Positions 51,419 through 60,410 of a stretch of DNA of 64,000 nt are shown one piece after another. The stretch comes from Blautia sp. Its GTDB lineage: Bacteria; Bacillota; Clostridia; Lachnospirales; Lachnospiraceae. The position numbers and the translations under genes were made by a program. The stretch is from NCBI GenBank assembly GCA_026169535.1, contig JAPFCU010000018.1:1-64000 (forward strand), read 5' to 3'. The notes under the pieces are model-generated. The model saw nothing but the letters and a program-made list of their open reading frames with translations, made no database searches and was not told the DNA's origin. Position 1 is the stretch's first letter. Every line of letters begins with the position of its first letter.

Positions 51419-52147
51419 ATGCAGAATATCAGAATTTTAACAGCGGGAGATTCCTCCCTTTTGATTGAGTTCGGAAAGGAAATCAGTCCGGAGATCAATC
51501 GTAAAATTGCCGCAACCATCCAGCTTATGAAGGAACAGCATATAGAAGGCGTGGTGGACATAATTCCGGCTTTCTGTTCTCTTTTGATCAATTACGATCC
51601 CCGCGTGATCTCATATGAAGAAATCAGAGAAAGAATGAAAGCACTGGTGCGGGTAGATGTAAAAGCGGGAGAAACAAGAAAGAGGATTTTTGAAATACCG
51701 GTATGCTACGGCGGAGAATACGGACCGGATATTGCAAATATTGCAGAACACGCAGGTCTTTCTGAGGAAGAGGTGATCCGTGTCCATTCCTCCAGAGATT
51801 ATCTGATCTATATGCTGGGATTTCTTCCGGGATTTACCTATCTGGGCGGTCTGGACGAGAGACTTCATACTCCCCGTTTGGCAAATCCCAGGATTCGTAT
51901 CCCGGCAGGAAGCGTGGGCATAGGTGGTTCCCAGACGGGAATTTATCCTTTGGATTCGCCAGGAGGATGGCAGCTTATGGGAATGACTCCTGTAAAAACC
52001 TACGATCCTTCCAGGGAAATGCCTATCCTTGTAGAAGCGGGCGATTATATCCGATTTGTTCCGGTAGATGAAGCGGAATATTTTCGTATAAAAGAAGCAG
52101 TAGATCGTGGAGAATATCAGTGTACAGTTCACGAGGAAGAGGTGTAA
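51419..52147 (+). CDS. pxpB: 5-oxoprolinase subunit PxpB (KipI/AHS1 family)
   Basis: DSSLLIEFGKEISPEIN, IPVCYGGEYGPDI, LIYMLGFLPGFTYLGGLDERLHTPRL. Confidence 0.93.
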   Translation: MQNIRILTAGDSSLLIEFGKEISPEINRKIAATIQLMKEQHIEGVVDIIPAFCSLLINYDPRVISYEEIRERMKALVRVDVKAGETRKRIFEIPVCYGGEYGPDIANIAEHAGLSEEEVIRVHSSRDYLIYMLGFLPGFTYLGGLDERLHTPRLANPRIRIPAGSVGIGGSQTGIYPLDSPGGWQLMGMTPVKTYDPSREMPILVEAGDYIRFVPVDEAEYFRIKEAVDRGEYQCTVHEEEV

Positions 52148-52148
52148 A

Positions 52149-53153
52149 ATGGGAATTCGTATTTTAAAAGGCGGAATGATGACCACTGTGCAGGATCTGG
52201 GGCGTACCGGATATCAAAGCCAGGGATTTTCTGTGGCAGGTGTTATGGATGTGCGCTCCTTTAAGATCGCAAATCTTCTTCTGGATAATCCGGAAAACGA
52301 AGCGGTTCTGGAGTTCACACTTATCGGACCGACGCTGGAATTTACTTCCGCTACGATCATAGCCATTACCGGCGGAGATTTTCATCCGCAGGTGAATGGA
52401 GAACCGGTACCTATGTATACGGCGTTGTACATGAATAAAGGGGATATCCTGCAATTTGGAAGTGCCAGAACCGGAAGCAGAGGGTATATTGCATTTTCAA
52501 GTTATCTTGAGATCCCGGTAGTTATGGGAAGCCGCTGTACTAATATGAAGAGCAGCATTGGAGGCTTTAAAGGAAGAAAGCTGCAGGCAGGAGACTATAT
52601 GAATTTCCGAATCAAGAGACGTTATCTTCCGTTCTTTCTTTCTAGAAAACTGGAGCCAGAGAATTTTGACCAGGATTCAGCGGAGATACGTGTAGTCATG
52701 GGTCCGCAGGATGATCTGTTCAGCAGACAGGGAATCGAAACATTTTTGAATCAGGAATATACAGTAACAAGTGATTTTGACAGAATGGGCTGCAGACTGG
52801 AAGGACCGTTTATTGCTCCAAAGGAAACTTCAGATATTATTTCTGATGGAATTGCCTTTGGATCTGTTCAGGTTCCTTCACATGGGAAACCGATCATTCT
52901 TCTTTCAGACAGGCAGACTACAGGAGGATATGCAAAGATTGCAACGGTAGCTTCAGTAGATATTCCAAAGGTTGTCCAGAGAAAGACAGATCACAAGATC
53001 CATTTCAGGGCAATCACAGTACAGGAGGCACAGGAACTTTATCTGAAGGAAATCAAAGAGCTGGATGCCATGAGAAACATCATCCATCAGCCATGTAAGG
53101 AGGTTCTGGACTGCCGTCTGGTTGCCAAGAGATTGATGAAATTATTTGAATAA
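52149..53153 (+). CDS. pxpC: 5-oxoprolinase subunit PxpC (KipA/AHS2 family)
   Basis: MGIRILKGGMMTTVQDLGRTGYQSQGFSVAGVMD, EFTLIGPTLEFTS, QVPSHGKPIILLSDRQTTGGYAKIATV. Confidence 0.93.
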   Translation: MGIRILKGGMMTTVQDLGRTGYQSQGFSVAGVMDVRSFKIANLLLDNPENEAVLEFTLIGPTLEFTSATIIAITGGDFHPQVNGEPVPMYTALYMNKGDILQFGSARTGSRGYIAFSSYLEIPVVMGSRCTNMKSSIGGFKGRKLQAGDYMNFRIKRRYLPFFLSRKLEPENFDQDSAEIRVVMGPQDDLFSRQGIETFLNQEYTVTSDFDRMGCRLEGPFIAPKETSDIISDGIAFGSVQVPSHGKPIILLSDRQTTGGYAKIATVASVDIPKVVQRKTDHKIHFRAITVQEAQELYLKEIKELDAMRNIIHQPCKEVLDCRLVAKRLMKLFE

Positions 53154-53195
53154 AAAGGAATTTTAGAAAAATATCATAGAAAAGGAGATAAAGGA

Positions 53196-53636
53196 ATGGA
53201 TTTAGAAAAGATTGAAGGACTGGTTAAGATTATTGAGAATTCTTCTCTGACAGAGTTTACCTTAAAAGAAGGCGATTTGAAGATTACCATGAGTAAGCTG
53301 GATCATCCGCCGGTAGTAGCAGCAGGAATGCCTGTGGCACCGGCTCCGGCAGTATCTGCAGAAGCACCAACAGCAGAAGTGGAAGAGGCGGATGAAAAGC
53401 TGTTTATTACTTCCCCGATCGTTGGAACGTTTTATTCTGCTCCGGCACCGGATGCACCTGCCTTTGTAAAAGTGGGAGATCAGGTGAAAAACGGGCAGAT
53501 CGTATGTATTCTTGAAGCAATGAAGCTGATGAATGAGATCCAGAGTGATTTTGACTGTGAGATAGAGGCTGTTCTGGTAAGTAATGAGCAGAAGGTAGAA
53601 TATGGTCAGCCTCTGTTCCGTGTAAAGAAATTATAA
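53196..53636 (+). CDS. accB: Biotin carboxyl carrier protein
   Basis: ITSPIVGTFYSAPAPDAPAFVKVGDQVKNGQIVCILEAMKLMNEI. Confidence 0.95.
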   Translation: MDLEKIEGLVKIIENSSLTEFTLKEGDLKITMSKLDHPPVVAAGMPVAPAPAVSAEAPTAEVEEADEKLFITSPIVGTFYSAPAPDAPAFVKVGDQVKNGQIVCILEAMKLMNEIQSDFDCEIEAVLVSNEQKVEYGQPLFRVKKL

Positions 53637-53658
53637 GAGCCGGAGGGAGGCGTGAATA

Positions 53659-55005
53659 TTGTTTAACAAAATTTTAATCGCCAACCGGGGTGAGATCGCT
53701 GTCCGTATTATACGTGCCTGCAGGAATCTGGGAATCCGAAGTGTGGCAGTTTATTCAAAGGAAGATGCCAAAAGTCTCCATGTGCAGCTGGCAGACCAGA
53801 GAATCTGCATCGGAGAAGGTCCTGCAAGGAACAGCTACCTGAATATGGACCGTATCATTCAGGCTGCCAGAAATATGGGAGCGGACGCTATTCATCCGGG
53901 ATTTGGTTTTTTATCTGAAAACAGTGAATTTGTGCGAAGATGTAAGGAAAATGGAATTACTTTTATTGGTCCTGACGCAGATGTCATAGACAAAATGGGC
54001 AATAAATCGCAGGCAAGAAAGACAATGATGGAGGCGGGGGTACCGGTAGTGCCTGGAACAAAGGAGCCGGTGTACGATGCTGAGACAGGTCTGAAGCTTG
54101 CAAAAGAAATCGGGTACCCGGTTATGATCAAAGCTTCCTCCGGAGGCGGCGGAAAGGGAATGAGAGTAGCTGCTTCTGAAGATGAATTTGAATTCCAGTT
54201 TAATGTGGCACAAAGAGAATCTGCCAATGCTTTTGGTGATGATACCATGTATATTGAAAGGTTTGTGGAAAATCCACGTCATGTGGAAATTCAGATCATG
54301 GCGGATAATTTTGGCAATGTAGTTGCGCTGGGAGAAAGGGACTGTTCAGTACAGAGAAACCATCAGAAGCTGATTGAGGAATCTCCGTCTCCGGCTATTA
54401 CGGAAGAAATCAGAGAAAAGATGAATCAGTATGCAGTTCTTGCGGCAAAAACAGTAAATTATACCAATGCAGGAACCATCGAGTATATAGTAAGTCCCAA
54501 GGGTGAATTTTTCTTCATGGAAATGAATACCAGGATACAGGTGGAGCATGGAGTTACAGAAATGGTTACCGGTACTGATCTTATCATCGAACAGATTCGT
54601 GTTGCCATGGGACTTCCGTTAAGTTTTAACCAGGAAGATGTCAGACTTCGGGGCCATGCTATTGAATGCAGGATTAATGCGGAGATTCCGGAGAAAAACT
54701 TTATGCCAAGCCCGGGAGTGGTGCAGCATCTGCATCTTCCGGCCGGAAATGGCGTCCGTGTGGATACGGGGCTTTATACAGGCTATTGTATTCCATCAGA
54801 ATATGACTCAATGATAGCAAAAGTGATCGTTCATGCTCCGGACAGAGAGGCAGCTCTTCAGAAGATGCGCTCTGCTCTGGATGAAATGCTGGTTGTGGGG
54901 GTAGAGACAAATCTGGATTTCCAGTATCAGATCATGAAACATCCGGTATTCTGTGAAGGAAGAGCAGATACAGGTTTTATTGAAAATTTAATGCATATCA
55001 AATAG
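53659..55005 (+). CDS. accC: Biotin carboxylase
   Basis: FNKILIANRGEIAVRIIRACRNLGI, IKASSGGGGKGMRV, FMEMNTRIQVEHGVTEMVTG. Confidence 0.96.
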   Translation: MFNKILIANRGEIAVRIIRACRNLGIRSVAVYSKEDAKSLHVQLADQRICIGEGPARNSYLNMDRIIQAARNMGADAIHPGFGFLSENSEFVRRCKENGITFIGPDADVIDKMGNKSQARKTMMEAGVPVVPGTKEPVYDAETGLKLAKEIGYPVMIKASSGGGGKGMRVAASEDEFEFQFNVAQRESANAFGDDTMYIERFVENPRHVEIQIMADNFGNVVALGERDCSVQRNHQKLIEESPSPAITEEIREKMNQYAVLAAKTVNYTNAGTIEYIVSPKGEFFFMEMNTRIQVEHGVTEMVTGTDLIIEQIRVAMGLPLSFNQEDVRLRGHAIECRINAEIPEKNFMPSPGVVQHLHLPAGNGVRVDTGLYTGYCIPSEYDSMIAKVIVHAPDREAALQKMRSALDEMLVVGVETNLDFQYQIMKHPVFCEGRADTGFIENLMHIK

Positions 55006-55018
55006 GAGTGATGTTTAT

Positions 55019-55786
55019 ATGTTTAGAGTTGATTTGAACTGTGACCTGGGAGAAAGCTTTGGAAATTATACAATTGGAAATGATGATAAGGTAATTCCTC
55101 TGATCACATCTGCAAATGTTGCCTGCGGATATCATGCCTCCGATCCGGTTGTGATGGATCAGACCCTTGCTATGGCAAAAGAGGCAGGGATCCGTATCGG
55201 TGCTCATCCGGGATTTCCGGATCTTATGGGATTTGGAAGAAGAAATTTAAGTGTAAGCCCGGCGGAAGCAAAGGCATATGTGCTGTATCAGCTGGGAGCG
55301 CTGGATGCTTTTTGCAGAGTGCATGGAATGAAAATGCAGCATGTAAAGCCACATGGAGCTCTTTACAATATGGCTGCAAAGGATTATGAGCTTTCCAGAG
55401 CTATCTGTGAGGGAATACAGGAATTTGATCCGCAGCTGATCGTTCTGGCTCTGTCCGGCGGAGAACTTGCCCGTGCGGCAAAAGACATGGGGCTTCGTAC
55501 GGCACTGGAGGTTTTTGCAGACCGTGCATATGAGGAAGATGGTTCTCTTGTAAACCGCCGTAAGGAAGGTGCCATGATCACAGACGAAGATCTGGCAGTT
55601 GCCCGTGTAGTACGGATGGTAAAAGAGAAAAAAGTTACAGCTGTTACAGGTAAGGATATTCCAATTCAGGCAGACTCCGTCTGTGTTCATGGAGACGGCG
55701 CAAAGGCCCTTGCTTTTGTGGAAAAAATACGCAGGGTTCTGACTGAGGAGGGCGTGGAGATCTGCGCTCTTGACAGGATCGTGTAA
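55019..55786 (+). CDS. pxpA: 5-oxoprolinase subunit PxpA (LamB/YcsF family)
   Basis: VDLNCDLGESFGNYTIGNDDKVIPLITSANVACGYHASDP, VKPHGALYNMAAKD. Confidence 0.95.
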   Translation: MFRVDLNCDLGESFGNYTIGNDDKVIPLITSANVACGYHASDPVVMDQTLAMAKEAGIRIGAHPGFPDLMGFGRRNLSVSPAEAKAYVLYQLGALDAFCRVHGMKMQHVKPHGALYNMAAKDYELSRAICEGIQEFDPQLIVLALSGGELARAAKDMGLRTALEVFADRAYEEDGSLVNRRKEGAMITDEDLAVARVVRMVKEKKVTAVTGKDIPIQADSVCVHGDGAKALAFVEKIRRVLTEEGVEICALDRIV

Positions 55787-55794
55787 ATGTGAGA

Positions 55795-55862
55795 TAAAAT
55801 AAGGCAGAACCACCGTAAGCTGTGAGGACACAGATGATCCGGAGGAACTGTCTTATTTTGTA
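55795..55862 (+). terminator. Terminator-like structure after pxpA
   Basis: AAAATAAGGCAG ... CTGTCTTATTTT enclosing additional small stems. Confidence 0.65.
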
Positions 55863-55967
55863 TGCTTTGTTCAGTATGTCAAAAATCAGGAAAATGTGAC
55901 AAGGTCACGGAATCTTTTTTGATAAGGTGTATACTATAAATTAGTAAGAAAGCAGGTGATAAGAAAT

Positions 55968-56876
55968 ATGGAAAAAGTTGTTATCATCGGTGCAGGACCG
56001 GCGGGAATCTCGGCGGCACTTTATACGGTCAGGGGAAATATGGATCCGCTGGTGATCCATACCGGGATCGGTGCACTGGAAAAAGCAGAAAATATAGAAA
56101 ATTATTATGGTCTGGAACATCCTTTGTCCGGACAGGAGCTTTTTGATACGGGGATTGCTCAGGCAAAAGCGCTGGGAGTCCGTATTCTGGAGGCGCAGGT
56201 GCTGGGAATTTCCGGATTTGATACGTTTACCGTAAAGACCACAGCCGGAGATATTGAGACAGAAAGCGTGATTCTTGCCACCGGAGGGAAGCGGGCGGCG
56301 CCGGCGATTCCGGGAATCCGGGAATATGAGGGCAGAGGCGTAAGCTACTGTGCTGTCTGCGATGCATTTTTTTACAGAGGCAGAGAAGTAGCTGTTCTGG
56401 GAAACAGTGATTTTGCGCTTCATGAAGCAGAAGAACTTAAAAATGTGACACCTTCTGTTACCATCTATACAAATGGGGAAAAACCGGAATTTTCCAGGGA
56501 GCATTCTATTGCAGTTAATACCATGAGGATCCAGTCCATTGAAGGAGAACAGACTGTTTCCGGGCTTCGGATGGAAACAGATGTGAGTGTTCAGGAAGAA
56601 GGGGAACAGAAAGTTTCTTTTTATCCGGCAGACGGCATTTTTGTTGCTCTTGGCACAGCAGGCAGTACGGAGATTGCCCGTCAGATGGGCGCAGAGTTAA
56701 CTGAAAAAGGCAATATTAAAGTAAACGAAAACATGGAAACAACCATTCCGGGATTATTTGCGGCAGGAGACTGTACAGGAGGTCTTTTGCAGATTGCCAA
56801 GGCAGTTTATGAGGGAAGCGTGGCTGGTATTCATGCAGGAAAATATGTTCGTAGAAGAAATGCAGGTAAATCATAA
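55968..56876 (+). CDS. TrxB-like flavoprotein (thioredoxin reductase family)
   Basis: VVIIGAGPAGISAALYTVRG, CAVC redox motif, GLFAAGDCTGGLLQIAKAVYEGSVAG; NADPH motifs degenerate. Confidence 0.9.
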   Translation: MEKVVIIGAGPAGISAALYTVRGNMDPLVIHTGIGALEKAENIENYYGLEHPLSGQELFDTGIAQAKALGVRILEAQVLGISGFDTFTVKTTAGDIETESVILATGGKRAAPAIPGIREYEGRGVSYCAVCDAFFYRGREVAVLGNSDFALHEAEELKNVTPSVTIYTNGEKPEFSREHSIAVNTMRIQSIEGEQTVSGLRMETDVSVQEEGEQKVSFYPADGIFVALGTAGSTEIARQMGAELTEKGNIKVNENMETTIPGLFAAGDCTGGLLQIAKAVYEGSVAGIHAGKYVRRRNAGKS

Positions 56877-56890
56877 AGGAGGATATGACT

Positions 56891-57193
56891 ATGGAGATTA
56901 CTTTAACAACACAGAATTTTGAAAATGAGGTATTAAAATCTGAGAAACCGGTATTGGTGGATTTCTGGGCAACATGGTGCGGTCCCTGTATGCGTCAGGC
57001 GCCGATTGTGGAGGAACTGGCAGCAGAGGGATATTCCGTAGGAAAAGTTGATGTGGACCAGCAGCCGACTCTGGCTCAGCAGTATGGAGTTATGAGCATC
57101 CCGACTCTGATCGTATTCAAAAACGGAAAAGAAGACAGTCGTGTGGTAGGTCTTACGGCTAAAAATGATTTGATCCGTCTTCTTGGCGAATAA
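56891..57193 (+). CDS. trxA: Thioredoxin
   Basis: PVLVDFWATWCGPCMRQAPIVEELA, GVMSIPTLIVFKNG. Confidence 0.96.
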   Translation: MEITLTTQNFENEVLKSEKPVLVDFWATWCGPCMRQAPIVEELAAEGYSVGKVDVDQQPTLAQQYGVMSIPTLIVFKNGKEDSRVVGLTAKNDLIRLLGE

Positions 57194-57214
57194 CGGGTAC
57201 AGGGAGTCTGGGCA

Positions 57215-58888
57215 ATGAGAATATTACTGGCGGCATGCAATGCCAAATACATTCACTCCAATCCGGCAGTGTATGATCTTAGGGCATATGCATCCCGATT
57301 TAAAGAATCTATACTCCTTGGGGAGTACACTATCAATCAGACAAAGGATGAGGTTCTGAAGGATATTTACAGGAGCGGAGCTGAAGTAGTGTGCTTTTCC
57401 TGCTATATTTGGAACATCTCTTATATTAGGGATCTGATTCATGATCTTAAGAAAATACTTCCGGGTACGGCCTTCTGGGTCGGAGGCCCGGAGGTTTCTT
57501 TTGATGCGGAGAAACTGCTGAAAGAGCTTCCGCAGCTTACCGGAGTTATGGTAGGCGAAGGCGAGGAGACTTTTCTGGAGCTTGCTGCTTATTATATAGA
57601 AGGAAAAGGTACGCTGGAACAGATCAGAGGAATTGCTTATCGTAACGGAGAGGAAATCTGTCATAATGGATGGAGAGAGATTATGGATCTCAGTAAAGTT
57701 CCGTTTGCTTATGAAAAAACAGAAGATTTTACTAATCGGATCATTTATTACGAAAGCAGCAGAGGATGCCCTTTTTCATGCAGCTACTGTTTGTCATCTA
57801 TTGACAAGAAACTGAGATTCAGAGATCTTTCTCTGGTAAGAAAGGAACTTCAGTTTTTCCTGGACCGGAAGGTTCCTCAGGTGAAATTCGTGGACAGGAC
57901 CTTTAACTGCCGTCATGATCATGCCATGGCAATATGGCAGTACATACAGGATCATGACAATGGGGTGACGAATTTTCACTTTGAGATATCTGCAGATCTT
58001 ATCAGGGAAGAAGAACTGGAGCTGATGAGTCATATGAGACCGGGACTGATCCAGCTGGAGATTGGTGTGCAGTCAACAAACCCGGAAACAATCCAGGCGA
58101 TCCATCGGACTATGAATTTGGAAAAACTGAAAAAATCAGTGGCTCGAATAAAAAGTTATGGAAACATTCATCAGCATCTGGACCTGATCGCCGGACTTCC
58201 TTATGAGGATTACGAAAGTTTTCGAAATTCTTTTAACGATGTTTATGGTATGGAACCAGATCAGCTTCAACTGGGGTTTCTGAAGGTTTTGAAAGGGTCA
58301 TCCATGTACCAGGAAGCAGAAAAATATCAGATCCTTTATAAAGACAGAGAGCCTTATGAGGTTCTTTGTACCAGATGGCTTTCTTATAAAGATATTTTGC
58401 GGCTGAAAATGGTGGAAAGTATGGTGGAAGTGTATTATAATAGTGGTCAGTTCCAGAATACACTTAACTGGCTGGTCAGTGCCTGGTCCTCGCCCTTTGA
58501 TTTTTATGAAAGTCTGGGAGAATTTTATGAGGAAAAAGGATACGGGGAGATTTCGCATTCCAGAATCCGTCGTTATGAGATCCTTCTGGAGTTTATCCGC
58601 GAAAAAACTTCTTTCTCTGAGAGTCTGGCTTCACAGTATATGATTTATGATCTTTATCTGAGAGAAAAGCTGAAAAAGCGTCCCTCTTTTGCCTCTGATC
58701 AGAAGCCATATGAGAAAATGATCTGGGACTACAGGAAAGGCCGGAAAATTCCAAAAACTGCTCATATTGAGGTTTTTGGAGAGGAGCAGGCAGTACTGTT
58801 TGATTATGAACACAGAAATCCGCTGACCAATAATGCAGCGGCACAGGAAATCTGTCTTACAGAGACAGAGATAAATAAAAAGAGGTGA
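57215..58888 (+). CDS. B12-binding-domain radical SAM protein (DUF4080)
   Basis: N-terminal cobalamin-binding-like Rossmann region; ESSRGCPFSCSYCLSS (CxxxCxxC); C-terminal DUF4080-like region. Confidence 0.92.
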   Translation: MRILLAACNAKYIHSNPAVYDLRAYASRFKESILLGEYTINQTKDEVLKDIYRSGAEVVCFSCYIWNISYIRDLIHDLKKILPGTAFWVGGPEVSFDAEKLLKELPQLTGVMVGEGEETFLELAAYYIEGKGTLEQIRGIAYRNGEEICHNGWREIMDLSKVPFAYEKTEDFTNRIIYYESSRGCPFSCSYCLSSIDKKLRFRDLSLVRKELQFFLDRKVPQVKFVDRTFNCRHDHAMAIWQYIQDHDNGVTNFHFEISADLIREEELELMSHMRPGLIQLEIGVQSTNPETIQAIHRTMNLEKLKKSVARIKSYGNIHQHLDLIAGLPYEDYESFRNSFNDVYGMEPDQLQLGFLKVLKGSSMYQEAEKYQILYKDREPYEVLCTRWLSYKDILRLKMVESMVEVYYNSGQFQNTLNWLVSAWSSPFDFYESLGEFYEEKGYGEISHSRIRRYEILLEFIREKTSFSESLASQYMIYDLYLREKLKKRPSFASDQKPYEKMIWDYRKGRKIPKTAHIEVFGEEQAVLFDYEHRNPLTNNAAAQEICLTETEINKKR

Positions 58889-58893
58889 CAAAA

Positions 58894-58998
58894 ATGGGAA
58901 TGTTTGATCCGAAAAAACGTAAAGTTATTACCGCAGTGATCGCAGTGATACTGGTTCTTGCCATGGTTGTTCCAAGCATTTTGTCTATTCTGGTGTAA
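58894..58998 (+). CDS. 34-aa single-TM microprotein
   Basis: MGMFDPKKRKVITAVIAVILVLAMVVPSILSILV*; GAGGTG RBS; 4 bp upstream of next ATG. Confidence 0.7.
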   Translation: MGMFDPKKRKVITAVIAVILVLAMVVPSILSILV

Positions 58999-59001
58999 GT
59001 T

Positions 59002-59655
59002 ATGAGACTTGGACAAAAGGCAATGGAAGCTCTGCGGGCAGAGGTCACAGGGATTTTAAAAGAAGGCGACGAACTTGTGATTGCTGGAGATATTGCTCTT
59101 GGCGGAACTGCGCTTATCGTAGAAAAAGAAAAAGAATTTCTAAGACAGTATTTTTCTGAGGGATTTCTTTGGGATGCATGGAGAGGTCCCTCTCTTTATG
59201 GTGTTTCCAGGAATATGATCGAACATCAGAAGACTATGGAAATGGATGCCTTTTATTCATTGGGAGAAGGCGGTGTTCTGGCTGGTTTGTGGAAAATGGC
59301 TGAGGCTTCTGAAATAGGACTTTTTGCAGATCTTCGTAAGATACCTGTTCGCCAGGAAACCATAGAGATCTGTGAGAGATTTAACCTGAATCCTTATAAG
59401 CTTCTTTCAGAAGGAAGTATTCTGGTCGGCACCATAAAAGGAGAAGAACTGGTACAGTATTACTCTGAACAGGGAATTCCTGCAGCGGTGATCGGAAAAG
59501 CAGTAAAAGGTAACGACCGTATCCTGCGCAGCGGAGAAAATGTCAGATATCTGGAACGTCCCTCTCAGGATGAGATCACCAAGTTTGCATGGGGAGAAAA
59601 ATGGAAAAATTCCGGAAGAATACCGGGAAAGAAAAAGGAGACAGAAGAATGCTGA
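59002..59655 (+). CDS. AIR synthase-related C-terminal domain (HypE-like) protein
   Basis: SLGEGGVLAGLWKMAEASEIGLFADLRKIPVRQETIEICERFNLNPYKLLSEGSILVG. Confidence 0.82.
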   Translation: MRLGQKAMEALRAEVTGILKEGDELVIAGDIALGGTALIVEKEKEFLRQYFSEGFLWDAWRGPSLYGVSRNMIEHQKTMEMDAFYSLGEGGVLAGLWKMAEASEIGLFADLRKIPVRQETIEICERFNLNPYKLLSEGSILVGTIKGEELVQYYSEQGIPAAVIGKAVKGNDRILRSGENVRYLERPSQDEITKFAWGEKWKNSGRIPGKKKETEEC

Positions 59656-60143
59656 ATATTGTACTCCATGAGCCGGAAATTCCGGCCAATACGGGAAATA
59701 TAGGAAGAACCTGTGTGGCTACAGGCACACGGCTCCATCTTATTGAGCCATTGGGATTTATGTTAAATGAGAAAGCTATAAAAAGAGCCGGAATGGATTA
59801 CTGGAAGGATCTGGATGTGACTACTTACCTGAATTATGAAGATTTTCTTCAGAAAAATCCAGGCGCAAAGATTTATTATGCCACAACAAAGGCTCCTCAG
59901 ACTTACACAGAGGTATCTTATGAGGACGATTGTTTTATTATGTTCGGAAAGGAAAGCGCCGGAATTCCAGAGGAAATTCTTCTGAATAATCAGGAGACAT
60001 GTGTCCGCATTCCTATGATCAATGATATTCGTTCTCTGAATCTCAGTAATTCAGTGGCAGTTGTTCTTTATGAGGCTCTTCGCCAGCATGATTTCAGCCA
60101 TATGCAGCTGGGAGGACATCTGACAAAATATGACTGGAAATAA
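59649..60143 (+). CDS. trmL: tRNA (cytidine/uridine-34-2'-O)-methyltransferase
   Basis: LNIVLHEPEIPANTGNIGRTCVATGTRLHLIEPLGF, MFGKESAGIPEEIL, RSLNLSNSVAVVLYEALRQ. Confidence 0.96.
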   Translation: MLNIVLHEPEIPANTGNIGRTCVATGTRLHLIEPLGFMLNEKAIKRAGMDYWKDLDVTTYLNYEDFLQKNPGAKIYYATTKAPQTYTEVSYEDDCFIMFGKESAGIPEEILLNNQETCVRIPMINDIRSLNLSNSVAVVLYEALRQHDFSHMQLGGHLTKYDWK

Positions 60144-60196
60144 ATAGTATTTGCAGAAAAAGGAATTTTAATGATTATTTTCTGCAGATGAGAGAT

Positions 60197-60256
60197 AAAA
60201 AAACAGGCAGATTGAGTATGGTATTTTTACCGTATTTAAGCTGCCTGTTTTTATAT
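60197..60256. terminator. Terminator after trmL
   Basis: AAAAACAGGCAG ... CTGCCTGTTTTT. Confidence 0.75.
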
Positions 60257-60410
60257 ATAAGCTGATGTTTTTCATAAAATATATGTAAAGTTTAATAAAA
60301 AATATAATTGAAAATTCGTAAATTTAGTGATAATATATAAAACAATAACAAGAAAATAAAACTATAATCATAAAATAAAATATAAAATTCAGAAAAAGGA
60401 GGCTATAGAT

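Noticed and set aside
60270-60410. Possible purine riboswitch upstream of ade
   Set aside because: AT-rich leader lacks the conserved purine aptamer loops and stems.
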